This document shows positions 48,062-57,104 of a DNA stretch of 64,000 nucleotides, in pieces. This DNA comes from Bacteroidales bacterium (lineage in GTDB: Bacteria; Bacteroidota; Bacteroidia; Bacteroidales; Tenuifilaceae), in contig JAGPEQ010000002.1 in assembly GCA_018056955.1 (NCBI GenBank), positions 20,181-84,180 on the forward strand, given 5' to 3'. Each line of letters starts with the position of its first letter. Within the stretch, counting starts at the first letter, position 1. The notes beneath the pieces were generated by a model. That model was not told the DNA's origin and made no database searches. It saw only the letters and a program-made list of their open reading frames with translations. Position numbers and translations under genes: made by a program.

Positions 48062-48508
48062 CTATAGAACAAGTTCATTGGCCTGCCTGCGTTGCATTAC
48101 CAAGCCAACAATGTGTAGCTTAATTATTGGCTTGCCCAATGCGTTCGACTCTAGGGTAACCGTTCTACTTATTCGCTGAGGCTTAGGCTCAATACGAAAT
48201 TCAACCCTAATTTCCGATTGCTTACCTGGTAATACTGGTGCTTTTGACCATGTCTTAATATTTGTTCCGCAGCAACCTGTAACATTTCTAATGAGCAAGG
48301 GTTTCTTACCCGAATTGGTTAAATTAATTAGTAAAACACCATGCTCACTAGATAAATCGTCGAGGTAAATCTCCCCCATATTAAGCGTATCGGCTGAAAC
48401 TGTTATTAAATCGCCTTTACCATTTTTAACGGAATAAACGCTAACTTCCTGTGCTCTAAGAGCAAAGGAAAACAGAACCAAAGCGGTAAATACAAATACG
48501 GTTCTCAT
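48062..48508 (-). CDS. exported DUF1573 protein
   Basis: About 148 residues from the ATG at 48508. A signal peptide (about 1-20, ending LRAQ) precedes an Ig-like DUF1573 domain with the family's NSGKKPLLIRNVTGCCG segment; a pair of adjacent Cys stands in the usual loop. DUF1573 proteins are abundant in Bacteroidota and their function is unknown. A second, different member lies at 54974-55387. Confidence 0.83.
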   Translation of the reverse strand: MRTVFVFTALVLFSFALRAQEVSVYSVKNGKGDLITVSADTLNMGEIYLDDLSSEHGVLLINLTNSGKKPLLIRNVTGCCGTNIKTWSKAPVLPGKQSEIRVEFRIEPKPQRISRTVTLESNALGKPIIKLHIVGLVMQRRQANELVL

Positions 48509-48597
48509 ATGCATCAATTTTAGTAAACATATCGAACTTTATGCCAAAAATAGTAAAACTTTATTCTATTCAACACAAATATTGATTAGGCCAATGC

Positions 48598-48605
48598 TAA
48601 CTTTG
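48598..48605 (+). promoter_or_regulatory. -7 box TAACTTTG before the HAD gene
   Basis: Matches TAnnTTTG, 28 bases before the start codon. Confidence 0.4.
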
Positions 48606-48632
48606 CAAAGCTTAACTTAAAAATCCATAAAA

Positions 48633-49286
48633 ATGGGAATTGATCTTAAAAGTTTCAATGGGTTTATTTTCGATATGGATGGCGTTATTGTTGATAACTA
48701 CCTATACCATATTGATGCCTGGGGAGAATTTTGTAAACGGCATGGGTTGAATTTTGAAGTTGAAGACTTTACAAGGAAATACTTTGGAAAGAATAATACC
48801 GATATTCTGCAAGCCTTATTTGGGAAAAGCCTTTCTAGTACTGAAATTGATATGCTTGGCGAAGAAAAAGAGGCCATTTACAGGGAATTATACCAGCCCT
48901 ATATCAAACCCCTGGACGGACTTGTAGATTTCATGAAGGAATTAAGAATACAAGGGGGAAAAATTGCTATTGCCAGTTCTGCTCCACAAAGCAACATCAA
49001 CTTTGTTGTTGAGAAAATATGTATAAACGAATATATTGATGTTTCAGTAAATGGCAATATGGTTAGGCTTGGTAAGCCCAATCCTGATATATTCCTTAAA
49101 GCCGCAGAACTTTTAAGTATTCAACCTGGAAAATGTCTTGCATTTGAGGATTCATTTTCCGGAATTCAAGCTGCAATAAATGCCGGTATGCAAGTTGTAG
49201 CGTTAGCTACTACACATAAAAAGGAAGAGCACGATCCTACTATAACAATAATTAGCAACTTCAAAGAATTACTCCAGGGATATTGA
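48633..49286 (+). CDS. HAD-family phosphatase, beta-phosphoglucomutase-like
   Basis: A 217-residue Rossmann-fold hydrolase with motif I FDMDGVIVDN (nucleophile and acid Asp), a helical cap, motif II ASSAP, and motifs III/IV KPNPDIFLKAA and FEDSFSGIQAA. The closest described type is beta-phosphoglucomutase or sugar-phosphatase subfamily I. The exact substrate cannot be judged. Its stop codon overlaps the longer frame of the TonB gene, whose likely ATG is 39 bases downstream. Confidence 0.87.
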   Translation: MGIDLKSFNGFIFDMDGVIVDNYLYHIDAWGEFCKRHGLNFEVEDFTRKYFGKNNTDILQALFGKSLSSTEIDMLGEEKEAIYRELYQPYIKPLDGLVDFMKELRIQGGKIAIASSAPQSNINFVVEKICINEYIDVSVNGNMVRLGKPNPDIFLKAAELLSIQPGKCLAFEDSFSGIQAAINAGMQVVALATTHKKEEHDPTITIISNFKELLQGY

Positions 49287-49324
49287 CTTTTACTGGATGT
49301 ATTCATATATTGCAAGAAAAAAAC

Positions 49325-51298
49325 ATGAGGTTTCTTGCATTTATTGCAATTTTACTAGCATATAGCACAATAACAGCGCAGGAAAAGGAGATTGATCTCT
49401 ACTCCCTCTCATTAGAAGATTTGATAAATATTGAAGTGTCAATTTCCACCAAAACCAAAGTTGGGCTTAGGGAAACCCCGGGTATTGTAACAATCATTAC
49501 TAAAGAGGAAATTAAGAGAAGTGGAGCCCGAGATATAATCGAGTTGTTTCATCTTTTTGTACCCGGATTTGATTTTGGTGTTGATGTTGAGGGTGTAGTA
49601 GGAATGGGAATACGCGGAATTTGGGCGCATGAAGGCAAATACCTTTTTATGGTAAATGGCTTTACCATGAACGACGGAATGTTTGCATGCGTTCCATTTG
49701 GAAATCACTTTACGCTTGATAATGTTGAAAAAATCGAAATTATTCGTGGCCCAGGATCAGCCATATATGGTGGATTTGCCGGACTTGGGGTTGTAAACAT
49801 AATCACCCGCGATACTTATGAGCTTGGCGGCAAAGTGACCTACACCGCCACCCATACCGGAAAACAGTTTAGCCATAACCAGCTCAGCGTTGGCCAAACC
49901 ATTCATGACAAAGATTTGTTGATGAATATTTCAGCCACCTATGGTGCAGGCTCCCGAAGCGATAGAGCCTACACTGATTACTACCGGAATAGCAGAGATC
50001 TACTAAAAGCAAGCGACACCTATACAAAACAACTAGCATTAAAACTTGACTATAAAGGCTTCACAATTCAAACTTTTTTAGATGATTACCTTTACTACCA
50101 AATAGATTTGTGGGATGAACTATATAGGGGTACACCAGTTCATGAGAGTTTTAAAAGCAACTTTGTTGATTTATCGTATAAATTTCAGAGGGCAAATTTA
50201 AACGTAATACCTCATATTACCTACGAATGGCAAAAGCCATGGCAAGTAAACATTCCAGAAATAAACTACAGCAACAATAAGATATTCCAAAGTCTTACAC
50301 CCGGCATTAGCACTTACTACAGCAAAAAGACCATACAATTTGTTAATGGAATTGAATTTAAAACTGACAGGCTAAGGCTGCCTAGCATGGTTGATACCCT
50401 TTATGAAGAAACCTTCAAGAATGGAAAAGATTTGCTATCATACACCAATTTTTCGGCATACAGCCAGTTGCTTTGGAACTCAAAATATGTAAACCTAAAT
50501 TTAGGGGCTCGATACGATTTCTCAAGTGAATTTGGCGATGCTTTAACTCCTCGAATTGGATTAACAAAATTGTTTAAACGTTATCACTTCAAGCTGATGG
50601 GGAGTAAATCGTTTAGAACGCCTGGTGGCATATTACCCAACCGTATTCCAAACGATTTTCCCAAATTATATCCCGAGTCAGGTATTACCTTTGAATTTGA
50701 GAGTGGTTTCCTAATATCAAATAATTCGATGATAACCCTAAACCTATATGACATCACCTTTGAGGATATTATCATATATGGAAAAGATGCTCAATCGGGA
50801 GTAGGATACTACAAAAATCAGGGTAAAATTGGAACAAGAGGGTTGGAAATGGGTTTTAAAATGAATACGAGTAAGGTATTGAGCACCATAAATGTTGCTT
50901 ACTATTCCAGGAAAAGCTCTGATTCCGACAGCCTATTCATGGTACCCGATAAAACAAATCAGTATTTAGCGCTTTCACCATTAAGGATTAATGGGTTAAT
51001 AAGCTACAAGGTTTCAAACAGAACATCCTTTTCAGTAACAGCATCGTACTTTGGGGAGAGGTATTCATACAACTATATTGCTAATAATAACGATATACTT
51101 GTTAAGCAAAAGACAAATCTACTGGTAGGGATGAATATGATAGTTTCCGATTTCCCATTTAAAAATTTTGAAACCCAACTAATTGCCACAAATCTGTTGG
51201 GTTCAGATTTTTACTACTTACAACCCTACAAAGGGGCCCATGGGCCACTGCCGGGCCTAGACAGGAGTTTTGGATTTAGAGTGATTTATGAATACTAA
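49325..51298 (+). CDS. TonB-dependent outer-membrane receptor
   Basis: About 657 residues from the ATG at 49325, where the signal peptide (MRFLAFIAILLAYSTITAQ) begins; a frame from 49283 adds 14 unlikely residues. The plug domain starts with DLINIEVSISTKTKVGLRETPGIVTIITKEEI and ends with the family motif VEKIEIIRGPGSAIYGG, VNIITR. The remaining 500 residues form beta strands and end in an aromatic strand (RSFGFRVIYEY). There is no carboxypeptidase-regulatory domain, so it is not SusC-like. It is a cobalamin/siderophore-type receptor by plug; the ligand is unknown. Confidence 0.9.
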   Translation: MRFLAFIAILLAYSTITAQEKEIDLYSLSLEDLINIEVSISTKTKVGLRETPGIVTIITKEEIKRSGARDIIELFHLFVPGFDFGVDVEGVVGMGIRGIWAHEGKYLFMVNGFTMNDGMFACVPFGNHFTLDNVEKIEIIRGPGSAIYGGFAGLGVVNIITRDTYELGGKVTYTATHTGKQFSHNQLSVGQTIHDKDLLMNISATYGAGSRSDRAYTDYYRNSRDLLKASDTYTKQLALKLDYKGFTIQTFLDDYLYYQIDLWDELYRGTPVHESFKSNFVDLSYKFQRANLNVIPHITYEWQKPWQVNIPEINYSNNKIFQSLTPGISTYYSKKTIQFVNGIEFKTDRLRLPSMVDTLYEETFKNGKDLLSYTNFSAYSQLLWNSKYVNLNLGARYDFSSEFGDALTPRIGLTKLFKRYHFKLMGSKSFRTPGGILPNRIPNDFPKLYPESGITFEFESGFLISNNSMITLNLYDITFEDIIIYGKDAQSGVGYYKNQGKIGTRGLEMGFKMNTSKVLSTINVAYYSRKSSDSDSLFMVPDKTNQYLALSPLRINGLISYKVSNRTSFSVTASYFGERYSYNYIANNNDILVKQKTNLLVGMNMIVSDFPFKNFETQLIATNLLGSDFYYLQPYKGAHGPLPGLDRSFGFRVIYEY

Positions 51299-51300
51299 GA

Positions 51301-51321
51301 AAGCGACTCAGTGAGTCGCTT
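51301..51321. terminator. hairpin between converging genes
   Basis: Perfect inverted repeat AAGCGACTCA-g-TGAGTCGCTT just after the TonB gene. There is no T run, so it may act as a transcript-end structure or a weak terminator. Confidence 0.5.
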
Positions 51322-51347
51322 CCCCGATAATAATATTTACTTTCAAA

Positions 51348-51779
51348 TTATTTTTCACCTTCAGGTTTAACCCCTTCATCGGTTTGGTTTAGAACCTCTA
51401 AAAGCTCTTTGCTTTGGAGCAAGTTATACCAACCAATAATCTTTTTAATGTCACTTGTGTAAACCCTGTCCCTGTCAAACTCAGGTAAAACCTTTTCAAA
51501 GTAGCTTCGAATTTCCTTATCGGCCGATTTGTTATTAATGGCTGGGCCTCCGTTTTCAAGCACTTCAATCTTTTTCAGAACATCTTTCAAGGGGATTTCC
51601 TCGGTTTGGGTGAATACTGCAATGTCAGCAATTGCACTAACCCTAGCTGATGCGGGGATAAGTGTACGTTTGCCGTCGGTAAGCGATTCAACAATTACCC
51701 CTTGGCGACCCTGAGAAATGAACCTGAATAACCCTGAATATCCAGATATTGCTAGTAGTTCTTTAAGTTTTACTTCCAT
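51348..51779 (-). CDS. DUF5606-family protein
   Basis: A 143-residue cytosolic protein. The N-terminal part (LKELLAISGYSGLFRFISQGRQGVIVESL, then RVSAIADIAVFT) resembles DUF5606, a Bacteroidota family with an SH3-like N-terminal region; the C-terminal half is helical and charged. The function is unknown. It stands alone, convergent with the TonB gene. Confidence 0.75.
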   Translation of the reverse strand: MEVKLKELLAISGYSGLFRFISQGRQGVIVESLTDGKRTLIPASARVSAIADIAVFTQTEEIPLKDVLKKIEVLENGGPAINNKSADKEIRSYFEKVLPEFDRDRVYTSDIKKIIGWYNLLQSKELLEVLNQTDEGVKPEGEK

Positions 51780-51829
51780 AATAAAACGAGTTGTTTGTTA
51801 ATGCGAAGTTAATTAAAAAATTTAGTAAT

Positions 51830-52126
51830 CTAACTTTTTTTCAACCTACCATAGTAATACTTTGCCCAAACCAAGTAGAATGTAGCAATAATATTTACCA
51901 GATAGTTTAACCATAAAGGCCATTGATACTTTCCGACAACCATATCGTTGTAGGCAATATATACAAAAGTAAATAGTACTCCAAATGCCCACATCAGGAG
52001 AAAAAGCCAGTTAAAGCTTTGTACATCATGTGTCCGCCACGTTTGAACCACTTGAGGTAATACGCCTATACTCAGTATGATATTACCAAACCAGCCCACC
52101 GCTTCAATGAAATCAGCTGTATTCAC
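51830..52126 (-). CDS. SemiSWEET/PQ-loop small membrane transporter
   Basis: A 98-residue protein with three membrane helices. The first contains the PQ motif (SIGVLPQVVQTWRTHDVQSFNWLFLLMW), as in bacterial SemiSWEETs, which dimerise into one sugar-transport unit. Related PQ-loop proteins carry other solutes, so the substrate is open. It is the last gene of the YbbR-CoaE-DjlA group, 12 bases after djlA. Confidence 0.82.
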   Translation of the reverse strand: MNTADFIEAVGWFGNIILSIGVLPQVVQTWRTHDVQSFNWLFLLMWAFGVLFTFVYIAYNDMVVGKYQWPLWLNYLVNIIATFYLVWAKYYYGRLKKS

Positions 52127-52138
52127 TGTAGTGTAGAT

Positions 52139-52855
52139 TTAGTTAAACCCTCGTTCTTTTTTAATCTTCTCATAAGCCTCATTAACCATCTTAAATTTTT
52201 GCTCAGCAGCCTGCCTGATATCTTCGCCTAGGTGTTGTACTTTATCGGGATGATACTTTATGGCCATTTGCCTGTATGCCTTTTTGATTTCCTCGTTGGT
52301 AGCATCGGGTGAAACCTCAAGTATTTTGAAATACTTATCGGTATCGGGTATAAACATTGCCTTAATGGAACTGAAATCGGCATCGGAAATATCGAGATAG
52401 CCAGCAATTTCAATAATTACTTTTAGCTCCTCAGAGCTAACAACACCATCGGCCTGCGCTATTCCAAAAAGGAAATGCAACAGCTGTAAGCGTGAATGGT
52501 AGTCGACATTCTCCTTAATCTGTAAACAGACATCGCGAAGCGGAACAGCCTGCTTAAGAATATCGCGAAGCAGAAGAATTGCCTCACGAGCAGCCGCTGG
52601 TCCAAAATTGGTATAGAAGTAACTCTTAACATACTCCAGTTCCGATTTAAGCACCTTGCCATCGGCTTTCATAACTGCCGAGACCAACACAAGTAGGCTT
52701 ACAATAAAACCATTACGGCTAGTTTCGCCAGTATAAATTTTAGTGGTTTCCATACTATCGAATATGGAACCAATAGCAAAACCCAGAATGGCACCAATTG
52801 GCCCAAAAAGTGCCCATCCTAGCCCACCGGTTATCCACTTACCGTACTTACCCAT
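52139..52855 (-). CDS. DjlA-like protein: Gly-rich membrane segment, TerB and J domain
   Basis: A 238-residue protein. A Gly-rich hydrophobic N-terminus ([19 protein letters not shown]) could insert in the membrane. A helical TerB-like domain (about 48-160) follows, and then a C-terminal J domain (about 170-235) with HPD in [17 protein letters not shown]. It should stimulate a DnaK-type chaperone near the inner membrane. Its ATG overlaps the coaE stop by 8 bases. Confidence 0.87.
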   Translation of the reverse strand: MGKYGKWITGGLGWALFGPIGAILGFAIGSIFDSMETTKIYTGETSRNGFIVSLLVLVSAVMKADGKVLKSELEYVKSYFYTNFGPAAAREAILLLRDILKQAVPLRDVCLQIKENVDYHSRLQLLHFLFGIAQADGVVSSEELKVIIEIAGYLDISDADFSSIKAMFIPDTDKYFKILEVSPDATNEEIKKAYRQMAIKYHPDKVQHLGEDIRQAAEQKFKMVNEAYEKIKKERGFN

Positions 52856-53444
52856 TTTTAATTGACGTTAAAATTTGAACAATGCCTAATACCTGTGGTA
52901 AAACGAGTTGATTTGAGCTGTTATCAACTATGAAATCGGCTAGTTTTTTCTTTTGCTCCTCGGGCATTTGTTTTGCCATTCGCGCTCTGACTTCCAATTC
53001 TGTAACTCCATCGCGCTCAACAACGCGTTTAATTCTGAGTTCCTCAGGTGCTGTTACAAGTATAGTTTTGTGAAGTTCACGGAAAATTCCGGTTTCAAAT
53101 AGTATAGCCGATTCCTTAAAGACTAACCCACTTTTAGCGTTTTGCAAGCACCATTGCTCAAAACTACGTGCTACGGCCGGATGAATAATACTGTTGAGTT
53201 CTTTCAGCAAGGTGTCGTTGGCAAACACTAGCTCGGCAACCTTCTTGCGGTTTAGCTTGCCGTTGGGGTAAATGTTGTTACCAAAAAGCCCTTTGACCTT
53301 TTCCATAACTTCGGGATCGGTATCAGTAATGGATTTAGCCACTAAATCGGAATAAAATACAGGATAACCCAAAACCTCAAGGATTTTACAAACCAGAGTT
53401 TTACCACTTCCAATACCACCGGTAACACCGACCCTAAGCAACAT
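52848..53444 (-). CDS. coaE: dephospho-CoA kinase
   Basis: A 198-residue P-loop kinase for the last step of coenzyme A synthesis. Walker [12 protein letters not shown] is at the N-terminus, followed by [19 protein letters not shown] and the lid motif [22 protein letters not shown]. Length is typical. Start overlaps the YbbR stop by one base (TAATG), so expression is coupled. Confidence 0.95.
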   Translation of the reverse strand: MLLRVGVTGGIGSGKTLVCKILEVLGYPVFYSDLVAKSITDTDPEVMEKVKGLFGNNIYPNGKLNRKKVAELVFANDTLLKELNSIIHPAVARSFEQWCLQNAKSGLVFKESAILFETGIFRELHKTILVTAPEELRIKRVVERDGVTELEVRARMAKQMPEEQKKKLADFIVDNSSNQLVLPQVLGIVQILTSIKNG

Positions 53445-54433
53445 TACTGTTTCTTTTTTACTATAACAAAATCGACCTTACGGGGATCTATCTGAATATT
53501 TCCAATAAAATCAGGGTACCTAACAAGCTTCACAATGGCTTTGCCAGATGATTCCATTACAAGGTCATTGTAATCGCAAATGATTGAAAAATGATCGGGT
53601 TTTAAAGCAAAATACTTGCTAACTGCCACGTTACAGGTAACGGAAACAGTTTTTGGCGAGAGCATAACCTCATATCCATAAGGGGTATTGATGCAAGAGA
53701 TTGGCACATTAACCCGCGCCTCGGTAAATTTCTCCACAGGAATTGAAATACTTACCTCTGAAGGCTTAAAACTTAAGCCCTTTATCGGTTTAATTGGGAT
53801 GGTTGTATTGATATTATCGTAGATATCCTCGAGGGTCAGGGGTTGTGTATAAACACAGCTAAGTGTATCGATGATTGAGGCGGGCCCAGTAACCTTTACT
53901 ACCTTAGGAACAACAGTATAGCTGCCAGCCTGCATATGCTGTTTGGAGTACGTAATATTCAAATCGGGTTTAACGGGAACTCTTTTTTGAACAACATCGC
54001 TCAGGTGGAAGTAAAGTGTATCAGGGCTGACTTCAAGTAAAGTAAAATCGGTCCCTAGCTGCGAGGTAAAGTTATCCAGTTGTCCTGAAAGAACAACATA
54101 GCAATTCCCTTTCACAAAGTCAGCACCTTGAGCAGATACTGATAGTGGCTTGTAATATTTAAAAAGCTTATACCTTAACAAATTATACCCCAAAGCCTTT
54201 ACTCTAAGGGTTACCGTTAGGCTATCGGATGTTAAAGCCACCTTAGTTTCTGGCAACTCGGATAAATTTACTTTATAGGTAATGGTTGATACGTACTCAT
54301 ACCTTAACTTAATAAGTAACCAAAGGATTATGGATATAACCAGAAAGAAAAGAAACATGTATACACGCTTGTTCAAGCGGATTTTATCGGGCTGGAAAAA
54401 TTGATTGTATTTTTTTATGGATTGTTGATTCAC
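53444..54433 (-). CDS. YbbR-domain membrane protein
   Basis: About 329 residues if translation starts at the GTG at 54433. I prefer this to the ATG at 54523 because a -7 box lies between them (54462-54469), and because the protein then begins with a basic region (QQSIKKYNQFFQPDKIRLNKR) directly before the single membrane helix MFLFFLVISIILWLL, as in relatives. Several YbbR repeats in the periplasmic part follow (TYKVNLSELPE, VPVKPDLNITYS, INVPISCI). Its molecular role is unknown; in other phyla YbbR regulates c-di-AMP synthesis. First gene of the CoaE operon. Confidence 0.75.
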   Translation of the reverse strand: MNQQSIKKYNQFFQPDKIRLNKRVYMFLFFLVISIILWLLIKLRYEYVSTITYKVNLSELPETKVALTSDSLTVTLRVKALGYNLLRYKLFKYYKPLSVSAQGADFVKGNCYVVLSGQLDNFTSQLGTDFTLLEVSPDTLYFHLSDVVQKRVPVKPDLNITYSKQHMQAGSYTVVPKVVKVTGPASIIDTLSCVYTQPLTLEDIYDNINTTIPIKPIKGLSFKPSEVSISIPVEKFTEARVNVPISCINTPYGYEVMLSPKTVSVTCNVAVSKYFALKPDHFSIICDYNDLVMESSGKAIVKLVRYPDFIGNIQIDPRKVDFVIVKKKQ

Positions 54434-54461
54434 AGGGAATAATTCAATTGATTTTGGAAAC

Positions 54462-54469
54462 CAAAAGTA
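54462..54469 (-). promoter_or_regulatory. -7 box TACTTTTG of the YbbR operon
   Basis: On the - strand, perfect TAnnTTTG match 28 bases before the proposed GTG start. Confidence 0.45.
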
Positions 54470-54531
54470 AATTATCTTGGTAAAAAAACCTAAGGTTGTA
54501 CTAAAATTATTAGGGGTTATCAAGTTGAAAT

Positions 54532-54570
54532 AAAAAAAGGATTCAAAGCTTCTCTCAAAACTTTGAATCC
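54532..54570 (-). terminator. intrinsic terminator of yajC
   Basis: Stem GGATTCAAAG/CTTTGAATCC (54539-54548 with 54561-54570); the - strand transcript then has seven U residues. Confidence 0.9.
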
Positions 54571-54586
54571 CTCGGAAAGAAAATAT

Positions 54587-54901
54587 TTATCGAGTTTGCA
54601 TATCGGTCACATCACGAATAATAGTACTCTTGGCAACCTTTACTTCAACATTATCGGCAATTTCAACCAAAACATACTCATCTTTAACCTCGGTAACCTT
54701 ACCGTAAACACCGCCGGCAATAATCACCTTATCACCTTTCTTAAGCGACTCCTGAAACTTACGGAGTTCCTTTTGGCGCTTCATTTGAGGCCTAATCATA
54801 AAAAAATAAAAAACAACAATGATGAGACCAAACATCAAGAAGGTCATCAACGGGTTAGCACCCTGCTGGGTTGCTTGAAGTGTAATAAAACTTGTAATCA
54901 T
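54587..54901 (-). CDS. yajC: preprotein translocase accessory subunit YajC
   Basis: A 104-residue protein with one N-terminal membrane helix (TFLMFGLIIVVFYFFMIRPQMKRQKE) and a C-terminal SH3-like region (LKKGDKVIIAGGVYGKVTEV). The IRPQxKxxKE pattern is characteristic. It works with SecDF at the Sec translocon. It has its own -7 box and terminator. Confidence 0.95.
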   Translation of the reverse strand: MITSFITLQATQQGANPLMTFLMFGLIIVVFYFFMIRPQMKRQKELRKFQESLKKGDKVIIAGGVYGKVTEVKDEYVLVEIADNVEVKVAKSTIIRDVTDMQTR

Positions 54902-54947
54902 AACTTTATCAACTTTAATTAATTAACAATTTCAGGTTTATAAACAT

Positions 54948-54955
54948 ACAAAGTT
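54948..54955 (-). promoter_or_regulatory. -7 box TAACTTTG of yajC
   Basis: On the - strand, 46 bases before the yajC ATG; matches TAnnTTTG. Confidence 0.4.
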
Positions 54956-54973
54956 AGTAAAATGTTTTGAAAA

Positions 54974-55387
54974 TTAGGGTACTACATTTGCCTTGAGGGT
55001 TACTGACTTTTCACGAATAACCCCATTGGTTCTAAGAGTAACCGATTTATACTGGGAACCAAACCAGCCTTTACTATCAAAAACCACCTCAACGGATGCC
55101 TCCTCGCCGGGTTTAAGAATTCTGCTGGTAACATCAACCTTTGTGCATCCGCACGATGGGATTATATCCTTAACTACTAGAGGCGCATTACCAGTATTTC
55201 TGAAGCGGAACGAGTGCCTAACAATTTCACCGCTGTGTATTGTTCCTACATCAAAAAAATCCTCAACATAGGTGAGCTCAGCTAGTTGGGTTGAGTCAGT
55301 CTCCTGAGTTGAACCCTGATTGTTATTACTACCACACGATATTGCAAATAAAGCGGTAAAACCAAAAAGCAAGCTAGTTATCCTCAT
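54974..55387 (-). CDS. DUF1573 lipoprotein
   Basis: About 137 residues from the ATG at 55387. The signal MRITSLLFGFTALFAISC ends in a lipobox Cys and is followed by a Gln/Asn/Ser/Thr linker. The DUF1573 domain has FRNTGNAPLVVKDIIPSCGCTKVDV, the canonical CGC loop, and VVFDSKGWFGSQYKSVTL. Its start overlaps the nusB stop by 14 bases, so it is co-transcribed with nusB. Function unknown. Confidence 0.85.
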   Translation of the reverse strand: MRITSLLFGFTALFAISCGSNNNQGSTQETDSTQLAELTYVEDFFDVGTIHSGEIVRHSFRFRNTGNAPLVVKDIIPSCGCTKVDVTSRILKPGEEASVEVVFDSKGWFGSQYKSVTLRTNGVIREKSVTLKANVVP

Positions 55388-56372
55388 CTTCAAATGAATT
55401 AATATTTTCGGGTGAAAGACTTTCGTCGTTTTCGCCAATCAAGCCCCTACCCTGCTTCTGGATTTGTCCATTCTCCTTCAGGTGAGCGATTACCTTATCG
55501 AGAACACCATTTACAAACGAGTTGCTTTGCTCTGTACTATAGAACTTGGCTATATCAATATACTCATTCATGCTAACCTTTACAGGGATGGTAGGAAATT
55601 CAAGAATTTCAGTGATAGCCATTTCCATAATTGCAATATCCATTGCGGCTATGCGGTCAAGCTCCCAGTTAACAGTGAATTTATCAATAAGCTCCAGGTT
55701 TTCCTTATGCCTTAAAACCGTTTTGCGAAGCAAACGTTTAGCAAACTCCTCGTCGTCGGCATTGCTAAAAAGCGACATAACTGGAACCGATGCTGTATTT
55801 TCATCAATCTTCTTAATTGTTTTGGCAGCCATGCTGGAAACAAACTCGAGGTCATCGTTCCAGTATATGCTTTGCTCCTCAAGGAATGCCTCAAAATCGT
55901 CGTTAGCATTTAATATCTTGCTGAGTAGATTAACCAGAACTGCTTTATCGTCAGCAAAAGAGTTATGCTCAGCATTCATGTAATCGGAAAAGAAATCCGA
56001 TGCCACAAAGTGGTTGAAAAGCGATTTGGTTACCTCAGGGAAATGTTTCCAATTCAAGCGATTATCGTTTGCTTTGGCTTGTAGCTCTTTGCAGGCAGCC
56101 AATGCAGCAACTGCTCTGTTCTGAACAAACCGCAGGTTGGGGTTCAACTCTTCAGGCGACGGGCGGAACTTTTGCTTACCCAGCTCAATTTTTGCCTGGG
56201 CATGCTCAACCATATTCTCTGGCAAAAGCAGTAAAAGCAAGTAAAGATGGTACGATTTTTCAATGCTATGAAACAGCTCGCGCTCTAATGCGCTAAGAGA
56301 GTCACCTTCGTTACGGAAGAAGGCAAAAAGAACCTGTAAGGCCTTGATTCTAATTAAACGACGGTTAATCAT
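55374..56372 (-). CDS. nusB: transcription antitermination protein NusB, long form
   Basis: A 332-residue protein. The NusB fold with its typical end (RIAAMDIAIMEMAITEILEFPTIPVKVSMNEYIDIAKFYSTEQSNSFVNGVLDKVI) is the C-terminal 150 residues; the N-terminal half repeats the RRLIRIKALQVLFAF helix and is specific to the long Bacteroidota form. NusB pairs with NusE at rRNA boxA sites. The last 30 residues are acidic and dispensable-looking. A -7 box lies just upstream. Confidence 0.93.
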   Translation of the reverse strand: MINRRLIRIKALQVLFAFFRNEGDSLSALERELFHSIEKSYHLYLLLLLLPENMVEHAQAKIELGKQKFRPSPEELNPNLRFVQNRAVAALAACKELQAKANDNRLNWKHFPEVTKSLFNHFVASDFFSDYMNAEHNSFADDKAVLVNLLSKILNANDDFEAFLEEQSIYWNDDLEFVSSMAAKTIKKIDENTASVPVMSLFSNADDEEFAKRLLRKTVLRHKENLELIDKFTVNWELDRIAAMDIAIMEMAITEILEFPTIPVKVSMNEYIDIAKFYSTEQSNSFVNGVLDKVIAHLKENGQIQKQGRGLIGENDESLSPENINSFEDEDN

Positions 56373-56399
56373 TAGTAAGAACGATTTTTTTCACTCCTG

Positions 56400-56407
56400 C
56401 AAAGATA
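56400..56407 (-). promoter_or_regulatory. -7 box TATCTTTG of nusB
   Basis: On the - strand, 27 bases before the nusB ATG; matches TAnnTTTG. Confidence 0.45.
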
Positions 56408-56520
56408 GAAAGATTAATCCAGTGCAGTGGAATAAATAAGGTTAATATTTCAAAACAAAACCTTTTGGGTGTTTTTTAATAATTTTTTTAAGTCAATGAA
56501 CCATGATATGAAGATTTTTT

Positions 56521-56528
56521 TAATTTTG
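56521..56528 (+). promoter_or_regulatory. -7 box TAATTTTG before the PUR-alpha gene
   Basis: Matches TAnnTTTG, 43 bases before the start codon. Confidence 0.4.
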
Positions 56529-56571
56529 AGCAGTGCAAAAGTGAAACCCTAACCTAAAAATACTAAGAGCA

Positions 56572-56943
56572 ATGATTGAGGAATTTGATAACACTAACGA
56601 TTTAGACAAGAACACGAGAGAAGAGGTTTTTTCTCAGGTAGTGAAGGCCGGAAAAAGAACATATTTCTTTGATGTAAAGGCAACACGCGGCAATGAGTAT
56701 TACCTTACCATTACGGAGAGTAAAAAACGTATGGGTAAGGATGGCAAGATGTACTACGAAAAACATAAAATCTTCCTATACAAAGAGGATTTTGAAAAGT
56801 TTATCGAAAGCCTGAATAGTGTTTTTGACTACATTAAAGCTAATCAGGAAATTGTTCCACGTACTGATCATACCGATGAAATGGAACTTTCTGAAGTTGA
56901 ATCCGATTACTCATCAGTTGACTTTGACGACTTAGGTAAATAG
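56572..56943 (+). CDS. PUR-alpha-like nucleic-acid-binding protein (DUF3276)
   Basis: A 123-residue protein with one PUR repeat: EEVFSQVVKAGKRTYFFDVKATRGNEYYLTITESKK and HKIFLYKEDFEKFIESL. The C-terminal 30 residues are acidic. Bacteroidota and spirochaete members bind single-stranded DNA or RNA as dimers. Targets here are unknown. Monocistronic with a strong terminator. Confidence 0.9.
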   Translation: MIEEFDNTNDLDKNTREEVFSQVVKAGKRTYFFDVKATRGNEYYLTITESKKRMGKDGKMYYEKHKIFLYKEDFEKFIESLNSVFDYIKANQEIVPRTDHTDEMELSEVESDYSSVDFDDLGK

Positions 56944-56970
56944 TTTTTTATAACGATTTTCGAACAGTAC

Positions 56971-56997
56971 AGCCATTCAGTAATGAATGGCTTTTTT
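56971..56997 (+). terminator. intrinsic terminator of the PUR-alpha gene
   Basis: Stem AGCCATTCA/TGAATGGCT with a GTAA loop and six T residues. Confidence 0.93.
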
Positions 56998-57029
56998 ACT
57001 TAAAATCGATCTAAATAACAGAAAACTCT

Positions 57030-57037
57030 TACATTTG
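57030..57037 (+). promoter_or_regulatory. -7 box TACATTTG before feoAB
   Basis: Matches TAnnTTTG, 68 bases before the feoAB start. The leader between them shows no clear iron-regulator site. Confidence 0.4.
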
Positions 57038-57104
57038 TAAAATTTTAGTAATTCCAAAACTTTTTTGAAACATTGAGGTTTTACTGTTACTGATTTTAAA
57101 CTAG

